Numbered from the stretch's first letter, positions 1 to 5,745 are shown. The stretch is 8,145 nt of DNA from Methanobacterium sp. (GCA_015661405.1 JACWMK010000074.1:1-8145); one strand, 5' to 3'. Notes: generated by a model not told the origin, from the letters alone. Translations and numbers: made by a program.

Positions 1-164
1 ACTTGTTTTATAAATTATTTCACCCCCCATTTTAAGGATATTTTTTTACAATAAATTTAGTTTAAGTTTATTGTTAATATAAATTTATTAAAATTAAATT
101 CTGAGGGAATGATTTAAGTCTGCATTATTTAATTGTGTGAATGAGAAAATTTTTTTAATAGTGA

Positions 165-175
165 TTTATATAAAA
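165..175 (+). promoter_or_regulatory. Candidate TATA box upstream of the sensor kinase
   Basis: TTTATATAAAA is a near-perfect archaeal TATA element, which would place the transcript start near 191-195 and leave a leader of about 70 bases before the kinase. A weaker AATATATT at 214-221 would give a leader of only about 24 bases. The rest of 1-266 is AT-rich spacer in which I see no gene. A minus-strand frame starting with ATG at position 30 is open to the window edge, but it is too short to judge. Assignment is by motif and spacing only. Confidence 0.45.
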
Positions 176-266
176 TTATTTATTAATTATGGTAAAAAAA
201 GAAGTTTAATCACAATATATTCATTTTAGTAACTAATTTTTTATTGAGTAGGATTTAATTAAATGA

Positions 267-2084
267 ATGGTTTTAATCATGTTTGTTGATGATGAATTGT
301 ATCGTTGTTTATTGGAGAATGCTTCAGATAGTGTAACTATTCGTACATGGGAGGGTTGGATTATTGAGGCTAATCCTGCTGCTTGTGAATTGTTAGGTTA
401 TGGTTATGATGAGTTGTTAACTAAAAATTTTATGGATTTAATTGCAGTGGATTGTCATGATTCTTTATTTAAAATTACGGAGACTCTCCTAGGGGAGGGT
501 TTGGTTGATTATGAAACTTTTTTTGTTAGAGGGGATGGGTCACGGTTTAGAGCGGAGGTTCGTTGTGTACGGATTGAGAGTGAGGGTCGGGATGTGGTTA
601 TGTGTATTAGTCGGGATATTTCTAAGCGTAAGCATTTGGAGTTGAAGTTGAATGATACGAGGATGAAGTATCAGCTCATGGTGGAGACGGCTAATGAGGG
701 TATTGTAACTGCGGATGCGGTGCAGCGGATTAATTATGTGAATCAGAAAACAGTGGATATGTTAGGGTACCCTGTTGATGAGATGATTGGCTTGAATTTG
801 ATTGAATTGATTTATAAGGATGACTTGTTGGATTATGATAAACGGGTGGATAATCGTAAAAATAATATAGCGGAATGTTTTGAACGGCGTTTTATTCATA
901 AGGATGGATCAGTGCGTTGGATGATTGTATCAGTGACTCCTTTAATGGATAATGGTAAGTTTGTCGGGTCTTTTGCAATGTTAACGGATATTACTGATAT
1001 GAAATCGGCGGAGTTGGCTTTACGGGATTCGGAGGAGAAGTATCGTTTAGTAGTGGAGACTGCGGCTGAGGCGATTATTATATTGGATATGGATGGTGTG
1101 GTGGTTGATGTTAATAATAAAGTATTGGAAATTGGTAAGTTAAAGCGTGAATTGGTGGTTGGCCGTGAATTCACCATTTTACTCCCTAAATTTGGGATTA
1201 ATGGGGAGGAAGCTTTTAAACTATTTAAGAGTGACTTGGAGGGCCGTCATCAGGATGAGGAGAAGGTTTGGACTGCACGTATTGAGGGTGTGGAGTATCA
1301 TTTTATTGCACATATTAGTAATATCACCCGGGATGGAGTGGTGAAGGGTATGAGTGTTATATTGGAGGATATTACTAATCGACTTAATACTGAGGTTAAG
1401 TTGAAGGATTCCCTTAGGGAGAAGGAGGTGCTTCTTAAGGAGATTCATCATCGGGTTAAGAATAATTTACAAATAATATCAAGTTTATTGAGTTTACAGT
1501 CGGATTATATTGTTAATGAGCATGATCAGCAGATTTTTTTGGATAGTCAGAGTCGTATTAAGTCGATGGCTATGGTGCATGAGCAATTGTATCAATCAGC
1601 GGATTTGAGTAGTATTAATTTTGAGAATTACCTTAATAATTTAGTGGGTCATCTTTTTAATTCATTTAAAATAGATCCTGAGAGCATCCAGTTTGATTTG
1701 AATGTGGAGAATATAAAGTTTGGAGTTAATACGGCGATTCCTTTAGGTTTGATGATTAATGAACTTTTAACTAATAGTCTTAAGCATGCTTTCCCATGTC
1801 TTATTAAGGGTCAAGTTTCTCTAACGGATTATGCACCCGTATTGAGTGAAAATACGGGTATTACTGGTGATTATTGTAGTATATCCTTAAATTTAAGTTT
1901 TAATGAGGGTAAGTATGTTTTAATCGTGGAGGATAATGGGATTGGTTTGCCACGGGATCTTAATTATCAGGAGACTGGTACTCTAGGTTTTCAGTTAATT
2001 AATAGTTTAGTGAAACAGTTGGATGGTGTTATCCGGTTGGATAGGAGTAGTGGTACTAAATTTATAATTGAATTCAAAGTTTAG
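267..2084 (+). CDS. Soluble sensor histidine kinase with three PAS domains (HisKA_2 family)
   Basis: A 605-aa cytoplasmic kinase with no signal peptide or membrane segment, so it should sense an internal cue such as redox state, a ligand or a cofactor. Three PAS units lie at about 10-120, 131-249 and 252-376. Each ends in the usual PAC-type DIT/DIS sequence, and a short coiled linker follows the third. The HisKA_2 dimerisation box (about 390-465) contains EIHHRVKNNLQ; the phospho-acceptor is most likely His395, next to the Arg, with His394 as the alternative. The ATPase domain (about 490-605) has the N-box INELLTNSLKHAF (Asn498, Asn503), the G1 box VEDNGIGLP (Asp556, Gly558, Gly560) and the G2 box GTLGF (571-575). 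All catalytic boxes are intact, so it is probably active. The stretch between N-box and G1 (about 509-549) is longer than usual. A GGAT element lies 12 bases before this ATG; the in-frame ATG at 279 is an alternative start. No response regulator is adjacent, so it is an orphan kinase with an unknown partner. Such kinases are common in Methanobacteriales. Confidence 0.93.
   Translation: MVLIMFVDDELYRCLLENASDSVTIRTWEGWIIEANPAACELLGYGYDELLTKNFMDLIAVDCHDSLFKITETLLGEGLVDYETFFVRGDGSRFRAEVRCVRIESEGRDVVMCISRDISKRKHLELKLNDTRMKYQLMVETANEGIVTADAVQRINYVNQKTVDMLGYPVDEMIGLNLIELIYKDDLLDYDKRVDNRKNNIAECFERRFIHKDGSVRWMIVSVTPLMDNGKFVGSFAMLTDITDMKSAELALRDSEEKYRLVVETAAEAIIILDMDGVVVDVNNKVLEIGKLKRELVVGREFTILLPKFGINGEEAFKLFKSDLEGRHQDEEKVWTARIEGVEYHFIAHISNITRDGVVKGMSVILEDITNRLNTEVKLKDSLREKEVLLKEIHHRVKNNLQIISSLLSLQSDYIVNEHDQQIFLDSQSRIKSMAMVHEQLYQSADLSSINFENYLNNLVGHLFNSFKIDPESIQFDLNVENIKFGVNTAIPLGLMINELLTNSLKHAFPCLIKGQVSLTDYAPVLSENTGITGDYCSISLNLSFNEGKYVLIVEDNGIGLPRDLNYQETGTLGFQLINSLVKQLDGVIRLDRSSGTKFIIEFKV
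1835..1859. repeat. Perfect 9-bp inverted repeat inside the kinase gene
   Basis: ACCCGTATT (1835-1843), a 7-base loop, then AATACGGGT (1851-1859). The arms are exact reverse complements and more GC-rich than their surroundings. The repeat falls in the extra segment between the N-box and G1 box of the ATPase domain, encoding about residues 523-531. It could be an mRNA hairpin, the trace of a small insertion, or chance. Confidence 0.6.
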
Positions 2085-2092
2085 AGTGAATG

Positions 2093-2099
2093 TTTTTTT
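2093..2099 (+). terminator. T-run terminator after the sensor kinase
   Basis: A run of seven T starts nine bases after the kinase stop codon and runs directly into the first of two AT-rich palindromes. Archaeal RNA polymerase terminates at such T-runs. The palindromes may strengthen termination or protect the 3' end. Confidence 0.45.
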
Positions 2100-2151
2100 A
2101 TACATTTTAATGTATAAGTTTTTATAAGTCGTTATACACTTTAATGTATAA
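2098..2151. repeat. Two tandem 20-bp palindromes (TTATACAYTTTAATGTATAA)
   Basis: Copy 1 (2098-2117) is TTATACATTTTAATGTATAA, with 9-bp arms around a central TT. Copy 2 (2132-2151) differs at one base (C for T at its eighth position), which shortens the continuous arms to 7 bp. Start-to-start spacing is 34 bases. They lie between two convergent genes, the kinase stop at 2084 and the small-ORF stop at 2193, so there is no obvious promoter for them to control. A bidirectional terminator or 3'-end hairpin pair is the simplest reading. A protein-binding site pair is the alternative, because long exact palindromes with tiny loops are more typical of DNA-binding sites than of RNA stems. Confidence 0.75.
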
Positions 2152-2192
2152 AGGTGTATTTTTAATGATGGATTAAGAATAAAATGAACTTA

Positions 2193-2333
2193 TTAAAGTC
2201 TATTTCTATCTTCTTTTATTAGTGGTGCGGATTTGATGTCGTTTTGCATTTGTTCTCGTAATTGATGAGCGTCTTTTAATAGTTTTTTCTTACTATTGTT
2301 TCTAATTTCTTCTTGCCAGTTTACATCATCCAT
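2193..2333 (-). CDS. Small 46-aa hypothetical protein
   Basis: An ATG at 2333 opens a 46-codon frame ending in TAA. It begins MDDVNWQEEIRNNSKKKLLK and ends IKEDRNRL. The start is well placed: a TGA lies in frame nine bases upstream, and AAGTGA, a partial match to GGTGA, sits about six bases before the ATG. The protein is charged, has no Cys and no membrane segment, and looks mostly helical with a Leu/Gln/Glu-rich middle (about 17-33), so it may form a short coiled coil. I do not recognise a family. Its position next to toxin-antitoxin genes and the palindrome just upstream suggest a small antitoxin or regulator, but that is inference. It could also be a fragment of a larger lost gene. Confidence 0.55.
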   Translation of the reverse strand: MDDVNWQEEIRNNSKKKLLKDAHQLREQMQNDIKSAPLIKEDRNRL

Positions 2334-2351
2334 TTGAATTCACTTCTGGTA

Positions 2352-2369
2352 AATTACCTGTAGGTAATT
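2352..2369. promoter_or_regulatory. 18-bp perfect palindrome upstream of the 46-aa ORF, possible operator
   Basis: AATTACCTGTAGGTAATT has 8-bp perfect arms around a central GT. It sits 19-36 bases upstream of the ATG at 2333. A weak TATA-like TTTTTTATAG on the minus strand (about 2385-2394) would put the transcript start within or beside the palindrome, an ideal place for a repressor. The regulator is unknown; the small protein itself or a neighbouring antitoxin are candidates. Confidence 0.5.
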
Positions 2370-2388
2370 ATGACTTAATATGAACTAT

Positions 2389-2395
2389 AAAAAAA
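2389..2395 (-). terminator. T-run terminator after the HepT remnant
   Basis: Seven A on the + strand read as seven T about 30 bases past the TAA at 2426 of the reconstructed HepT frame. This would end the minus-strand transcript carrying the antitoxin, MntA and HepT genes. The same AT-rich stretch may also serve as the promoter region of the 46-aa ORF. Confidence 0.4.
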
Positions 2396-2425
2396 TCATG
2401 CTTTTGAAATCAGAATTTTATAGTA

Positions 2426-2745
2426 TTAAGGCTTTTTTTTATTTTCTGGAATTTTATTTTTAATGACATTCCATACTATTTCCCAATCAACTCCAAAAAT
2501 AATGGTGAATTAATTTATCTCTTAATCCTGCAATTTTTCGCCATTCAATCTCAGGGTTTTCATTTTTAAGATCATCAGAGATGTTTTTAACGGCTTCACC
2601 TATAATTTCAAGGCTTCTTAGGCAGGCTCTTTCTAATACTGGATCTGTCATGAGATCTTGAAATTCATAGTTCATTGAATTGGGTTTCTAAGAAATCTAT
2701 TCCATCAAAAATATGTTTCAAAAATGTTTCATCCTTATTCAACAC
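2426..2745 (-). pseudogene. hepT: HepT-like HEPN toxin, broken by two frameshifts
   Basis: HepT toxins are HEPN-domain proteins that pair with MntA. Read across frames, the homology is continuous. A GTG (2745) or TTG (2742) start overlaps the mntA stop and gives LNKDETFLKHIFDGIDFLET. After a frame change near 2668-2675 comes YEFQDLM and the core with SLEIIGEAVKNI, EWRKIAGL and RDKLIHHYF. A second change, caused by one extra T in the T5 run at 2495-2499, leads to GVDWEIVWNVI and a TAA at 2426. The rebuilt protein is about 104-105 aa, normal for HepT. RDKLIHHY fits the RX4HXY motif, which holds the proposed RNase residues and the Tyr that MntA AMPylates. The longest single open frame (2487-2675, 62 aa) keeps this motif but lacks the first helix and the C-terminal helix. 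It is probably non-functional unless the shifts are sequencing errors. Confidence 0.85.
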
Positions 2746-3017
2746 CAAACTACCTCTTTTTCTACTGTAGGTTGCATATAAGGACTTAAACTTTTAGGGG
2801 TAAGCAGATCAACTTTTTTATCAAATAATTCTTCTAGAAAGAATGATAATTCGATAAAGTTATCAAAAGTTGGTTTTTCAAATTCTACAAGCACATCAAT
2901 ATCGCTTTCTTCTTTTTGCTGTCCTTTTGCATAAGAACCAAATATTCCGATTCTTTTAACGTTATATTTATTTATTATTTCATTTTTATGTTTTTGTAGG
3001 ACATTGAAAACGTTCAT
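2739..3017 (-). CDS. mntA: MntA-like minimal nucleotidyltransferase (antitoxin of HepT)
   Basis: A 92-aa MNT-family protein with the motif GSYAKGQQKEESDIDVLVEF. This is the GS-x10-DxD signature of the polymerase-beta nucleotidyltransferase fold, with Gly-Ser for nucleotide binding and the two Asp for Mg2+. In the MntA/HepT family such proteins neutralise HepT by adding AMP to a Tyr in its RX4HXY motif. A third acidic site is likely the Asp in KKVDLLTP. The ATG at 3017 is preferred because AGGGTGA (3026-3032) ends eight bases upstream; a GTG at 3029 would add four residues (VKKI, read as MKKI) but lies inside that ribosome binding site. The stop overlaps the hepT start, as expected for a coupled pair. 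The gene appears intact although its toxin is broken. It directly follows a vapC remnant, so its insertion, or a deletion, probably removed vapC. Confidence 0.9.
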   Translation of the reverse strand: MNVFNVLQKHKNEIINKYNVKRIGIFGSYAKGQQKEESDIDVLVEFEKPTFDNFIELSFFLEELFDKKVDLLTPKSLSPYMQPTVEKEVVWC

Positions 3018-3042
3018 AATTTTTTTCACCCTAAAAATAGAT

Positions 3043-3146
3043 TTAATAACTTATAAAGATGGTATTGATTTTTTCCAGTTCTTTCTCAGGGTATTGAATT
3101 GGCTAAGTAGTAAATTAATATATATGGTGTCTGTTAGATAATTCAT
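3043..3146 (-). pseudogene. vapC: Truncated remnant of a VapC (PIN-domain) toxin
   Basis: From ATG 3146 the reading MNYLTDTIYINLLLSQFNTL resembles a VapC N-terminus (usually M-x-Y-L-L-D-T-N-I-Y-I). The first catalytic Asp is present, but the Asn normally after DT is missing, as if one codon was lost. In the next frame PEKELEKINTIFISY, ending at TAA 3043, resembles the following VapC segment leading to the I-x-I-S strand. A frameshift therefore falls between them. The remaining PIN domain, about 100 residues with the other acidic residues, is absent, and mntA starts 26 bases downstream. Identification rests on a short match to the family pattern. Confidence 0.6.
3051..3058 (-). promoter_or_regulatory. 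Possible TATA box for mntA inside the vapC remnant
   Basis: CTTTATAA on the minus strand lies about 38 bases before the mntA ATG. Normal TATA spacing would start a transcript near 3029, just at the AGGGTGA ribosome binding site. It would let mntA be expressed without the upstream antitoxin gene. This is a motif match in AT-rich DNA, so confidence is low. Confidence 0.3.
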
Positions 3147-3350
3147 TGTCCTTAACCACTCTGTACGTAAGTTTTTGATTTCTTTTTCTAGATCTAATTC
3201 TAGATTCTTGTATATTCCCCTGTATTTTGATGGCTGGAAAACTTCTATAGATTTTTTATCATCTATATGTTTTATTTTATTCCATACTTCTATGGGTACG
3301 ATGACTGCGGTTTCATTGCCTTGTGCATCGTAAACGTACTTTATTTCCAT
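3051..3350 (-). CDS. VapB/Phd-like antitoxin with a fused VapC N-terminal scrap
   Basis: The 99-aa frame has two parts. Residues 1-65 look like a complete small antitoxin. The opening MEIKYVYDAQGNETAVIVPI resembles the N-terminal strand-helix of Phd/YefM-type or related VapB antitoxins. The tail SKYRGIYKNLELDLEKEI, then NLRTEW, resembles the toxin-wrapping segment that often ends in RxEW. Residues 69-99 are a decayed VapC start that is normally a separate gene. Dropping one T after the Trp65 codon would create TGG-TAA, followed by GGACA and the toxin ATG, so a one-base insertion probably joined the two. The antitoxin part may still bind DNA and cognate toxins. A CATATAAT element (3387-3394, -) is a plausible TATA box about 40 bases upstream. 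The exact family is uncertain. Confidence 0.75.
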   Translation of the reverse strand: MEIKYVYDAQGNETAVIVPIEVWNKIKHIDDKKSIEVFQPSKYRGIYKNLELDLEKEIKNLRTEWLRTMNYLTDTIYINLLLSQFNTLRKNWKKSIPSL

Positions 3351-3386
3351 ATTTATAACCCATATTTTTTTTTAGTCTCTGGTTTA

Positions 3387-3394
3387 ATTATATG
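3387..3394 (-). promoter_or_regulatory. Possible TATA box for the antitoxin-led transcript
   Basis: CATATAAT on the minus strand lies about 37 bases before the antitoxin ATG and would give a leader of roughly 14 bases. It probably drives the antitoxin gene and perhaps mntA. No clear ribosome binding site precedes this ATG. Confidence 0.3.
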
Positions 3395-3471
3395 TGAGTG
3401 ATGTAATTTAATATTATTAGGGCATACTTTTTTTGGGGGTAGTTGAATTTAGTAATATATTTTATTTTATT

Positions 3472-3481
3472 AAAAAAAAAA
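3472..3481 (-). terminator. T10 terminator after the iron-sulfur protein gene
   Basis: Ten A on the + strand read as ten T starting 13 bases beyond the stop of the minus-strand iron-sulfur gene. This is a typical archaeal T-run terminator. It separates that gene from the antitoxin promoter on the same strand. Confidence 0.55.
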
Positions 3482-3494
3482 TTTGAAATTTAAA

Positions 3495-4325
3495 TTAATT
3501 TTCTTTTCTTTGCACGTGTTTCCAGGCTTTATGATGTTTTGAGTATTTTTCCGAGTCCGTGTAAATATTGGGGTCTTGTCGGTGGTAGGTTTTTCGGTCG
3601 GCTCCGACTGGGCAGGTTTTGATGCAGATGCCGCAGGGTGCTATATTCTGGTTTCTAAGTTTTTTACTATATTTTGCGCAATTTCTTTTATTTACTGGTG
3701 GTGGAAAGTAATCCGTGGTTTCAGGGGGTATGGCATGTATGGGACAATTTAACATGCATTGGTGGCAGTGAGTGCAGTAATCAATGTTTTTTAGGGGTGT
3801 GGATTTTAATTGTGCGGTGGTGAATATGCTGGTGAACCGTACGCGTGGACCATATTCTGGTGTGAGCAATACATTATTTTGACCGAAGGATCCGAGTCCT
3901 GCGAGATAGGCGGCGTGTTTATGTGAGAAGAAAGTGTAGGGGTTCTTTATTAATTCCTCTATGTTACTGTAAGCGTCTCGTGGTAAACTAATACTGGGGT
4001 ATCCTTTACTGGTTAGGTAATCCGCGATTTCGTATGCTTTCTGGTCGAGGAGTTGGTTAAGGGTATTGTATAATTCATGGTAGTAGATGCTGGGTGTGGT
4101 TTCGATTACTGGTAAGGGTACGGGTAATCCGATTACGATTACGGTTTTAGTTTCCGGATATATATTTTGCGGATAGTACTCGGGGGGTATCCATTCTTTG
4201 AAATTGTTGGGTGAGTTTGGGGGTGGATGACTCCATCTCTCTATGCTGGCGAATCCGACTAGTTTTATTCCTAGTTTATGAATTTTATTTAAGATTTCAT
4301 TTTTTAATTCATCATTAGTTAACAT
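3495..4325 (-). CDS. Double [4Fe-4S] protein of the QueG-like (COG1600) family
   Basis: A 276-aa soluble protein. The N-terminal region (about 1-170) matches the QueG-like fold, with IVIGLPVPLP (63-72) and the signature HAAYLAGLGSFGQNNVLL (137-154), equivalent to AGLGWIGKN in QueG. Two ferredoxin-type clusters follow: CTHCHQCMLNCP (Cys184, 187, 190, 194) and Cys216 plus CGICIKTCP (Cys231, 234, 238). In the usual 2[4Fe-4S] exchange, Cys194 and Cys238 serve the opposite cluster. True QueG is about 350 aa or longer and reduces epoxyqueuosine with cobalamin. This protein is shorter, seems to lack the acidic residue QueG has before the AGLG signature (SH is at 134-135), and sits in a presumed archaeon, where tRNA carries archaeosine and not queuosine. 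A different cobamide- or electron-transfer role is more likely. The gene stands alone. Confidence 0.85.
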   Translation of the reverse strand: MLTNDELKNEILNKIHKLGIKLVGFASIERWSHPPPNSPNNFKEWIPPEYYPQNIYPETKTVIVIGLPVPLPVIETTPSIYYHELYNTLNQLLDQKAYEIADYLTSKGYPSISLPRDAYSNIEELIKNPYTFFSHKHAAYLAGLGSFGQNNVLLTPEYGPRVRFTSIFTTAQLKSTPLKNIDYCTHCHQCMLNCPIHAIPPETTDYFPPPVNKRNCAKYSKKLRNQNIAPCGICIKTCPVGADRKTYHRQDPNIYTDSEKYSKHHKAWKHVQRKEN

Positions 4326-4344
4326 TTTTCTAAAAATTTTTTTT

Positions 4345-4352
4345 TATATAAT
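4345..4352 (-). promoter_or_regulatory. TATA box of the iron-sulfur protein gene, possibly leaderless
   Basis: ATTATATA on the minus strand is centred about 23 bases before the ATG at 4325. With normal spacing, transcription would start at or next to the start codon. No GGTGA-like site is present, which supports a leaderless mRNA. A small inverted repeat, GGGATTATTCCC (minus strand, 4366-4377), lies just upstream. Confidence 0.45.
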
Positions 4353-4429
4353 TAATAATTATTAGGGGAATAATCCCATTTTTTATGTTAATTTTGGATA
4401 TAAAACATTGGTTAACGGAGTTAAATTTA

Positions 4430-4437
4430 TTTATATG
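4430..4437 (+). promoter_or_regulatory. TATA box of the GT-B transferase gene
   Basis: TTTATATG lies in the divergent gap and would start transcription near 4458-4462. That leaves a leader of about 22 bases before the ATG at 4483, which carries TGTGAT (4471-4476) at good ribosome-binding distance. An alternative element, GATATAAAA at 4398-4406, is further away. Confidence 0.45.
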
Positions 4438-4482
4438 TGAAGTTATAATAATAATATTATAATGATAGGTTGTGATTTTTAT

Positions 4483-5715
4483 ATGTCTAATAATGATTTT
4501 AATGGTAAAGCACTTTTTATTGTAAGTAATACTGCTCAAATAGAAATGTTTAAACGTATTATAAGGGATATTAAGGACTTTGAAATTAAATTTATTAATA
4601 CTGAAGTATATTCTATACTTGATGATATGGAAAAGTTATTAAATAAATATGGTTTTGATTATGAAAATATTGATGATTGGAGTTTGAATTCGATTCATAC
4701 GATTTTAGATAATGATCAACCGAGTATCATTGTTTCAGCTCATGATCAAAGTCCGGTTGATATATTATTCATTAAAGCTGGTAATGAACGGGGTTTACCA
4801 TCTTTAACGGTTCAGGAGGGTTTGCTTGCAGTAACTAGATTTGTGAATAGATCAGCTTCTGATAAGATAATGTATATGTCTAAAATGTCTTTGAGAATGT
4901 TGAAACTTATTTTAAATCCTTATCGTCCATTTAAATATAAAACTAGCCGTTTAAAATTTGAATTAATATATGGGCGGGGTTACTCGTATGCGTATGGGCA
5001 TGGGGATTCCTCTAAAATAGCATTGTTTGGGGATTCTACTAAAAACATGTTAATTAGTGAGGGAGTTCCACCTGAGAAGTTAATGGTTACGGGTAACTCT
5101 AAATTCGATAATTTATTCCAGTATAAGGATCCTAATAAAAAGAATTTTTACCGGGAAGAATATAATGTACCCGTGGATAGGAAGGTTGTTCTTGTTTTAA
5201 CTCAATGGTTTGTGGAGTCTAGAATGTGGACTGTTGAGCAAAGAAAATTTTTTGTTAGTGAGATTGCTAAGGCATGCGGTAATTTAACGGATGTTCAGTT
5301 GGTTTTTAAACTTCACGCGCCTCATGAATCGGAGGTTGATTATCGTGAAATTTTGGATGGTGTACCGGTTTCATCATTAATATTTACTACTGAGCCGATT
5401 CATGAGATTATTTCCATGGCGGATGTTGTAGTTAGTGTTTCCAGTACTGCTGCTTTGGAATCATTGGCTCTTGATAAGCCAGTATTGATTATTAATTTAT
5501 ATGATGATCCGGGTTCTCTGCTTTTTAAGGATGGTGGAGTTTTATATATCGAAAAAGCTGATATGATTCAGTCTTCTTTAGAGAAATTAGTGTTTCATCC
5601 GGATGATTTTGTTGAATGGGATAAGATGGAGAAGTTTGTTCGTGATGAAGCTTATATTATTGATGGTAATGCATCTAAAAGAATTTCAAATTTAATCCGT
5701 GAAATGGCATTATAA
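4483..5715 (+). CDS. GT-B-fold transferase, CDP-glycerol glycerophosphotransferase / UDP-GlcNAc 2-epimerase-like
   Basis: A 410-aa cytoplasmic protein with no membrane segment. Numbered from this ATG, the N-terminal half is the acceptor-side Rossmann domain (FIVSNTAQIEMF near 12-23; IIVSAHDQSPVDILF near 82-96). The linker and donor half carry the marks of this superfamily: GVPPEKLMVTGNSKFD (194-209), VVLVLTQWF (235-243), VFKLHAPHE (274-282) and SVSSTAALESLALDKPVLII (318-337), the last being the usual donor-binding loop. It ends with DGNASKRISNLI (394-405), the D-G-x-A-[SA]-x-R-I tail typical of surface-polymer enzymes. The likely role is transferring an activated sugar or glycerol phosphate, or epimerising a nucleotide sugar, for a cell-surface polysaccharide. 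The ATG at 4483 is chosen for its TGTGAT site; an ATG at 4462 would add seven residues but lies at the predicted transcript start. Donor and acceptor cannot be read from sequence alone. Confidence 0.82.
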   Translation: MSNNDFNGKALFIVSNTAQIEMFKRIIRDIKDFEIKFINTEVYSILDDMEKLLNKYGFDYENIDDWSLNSIHTILDNDQPSIIVSAHDQSPVDILFIKAGNERGLPSLTVQEGLLAVTRFVNRSASDKIMYMSKMSLRMLKLILNPYRPFKYKTSRLKFELIYGRGYSYAYGHGDSSKIALFGDSTKNMLISEGVPPEKLMVTGNSKFDNLFQYKDPNKKNFYREEYNVPVDRKVVLVLTQWFVESRMWTVEQRKFFVSEIAKACGNLTDVQLVFKLHAPHESEVDYREILDGVPVSSLIFTTEPIHEIISMADVVVSVSSTAALESLALDKPVLIINLYDDPGSLLFKDGGVLYIEKADMIQSSLEKLVFHPDDFVEWDKMEKFVRDEAYIIDGNASKRISNLIREMAL

Positions 5716-5735
5716 TGATTAATTAAAATTTCCTA

Positions 5736-5745
5736 TTTTTTTTTT
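5736..5745 (+). terminator. T10 terminator after the GT-B transferase
   Basis: Ten consecutive T begin 20 bases after the TAA of the transferase gene, a strong archaeal T-run terminator. Its presence suggests the next gene is transcribed separately. Confidence 0.6.

Noticed and set aside
1..30. Possible start of a minus-strand gene (ATG at 30, MGGEIIYKTS) running off the window
   Set aside because: Only ten codons are visible, there is no ribosome binding site at proper distance, and GGGGGGTG lies after the ATG and not before it.
896..1451. Open frames antisense to, and in another frame of, the kinase gene
   Set aside because: They overlap a gene with clear PAS domains, have no ribosome binding sites and show low-complexity Ser/Thr/Ile- or Leu-rich composition typical of shadow frames.
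2098..2151. CRISPR-like repeats
   Set aside because: There are only two copies with a 14-base gap, and they are perfect or near-perfect palindromes; no spacer pattern or cas genes are present.
3421..3440. T7-G5 tract as a plus-strand terminator or purine-pyrimidine switch
   Set aside because: No plus-strand gene ends nearby and the tract has no inverted-repeat partner.
4330..4539. 69-aa minus-strand frame across the divergent promoter region
   Set aside because: It is almost all Ile, Asn, Lys and Thr, covers the promoters of both flanking genes, and overlaps the start of the GT-B transferase; it is a product of AT-rich DNA.
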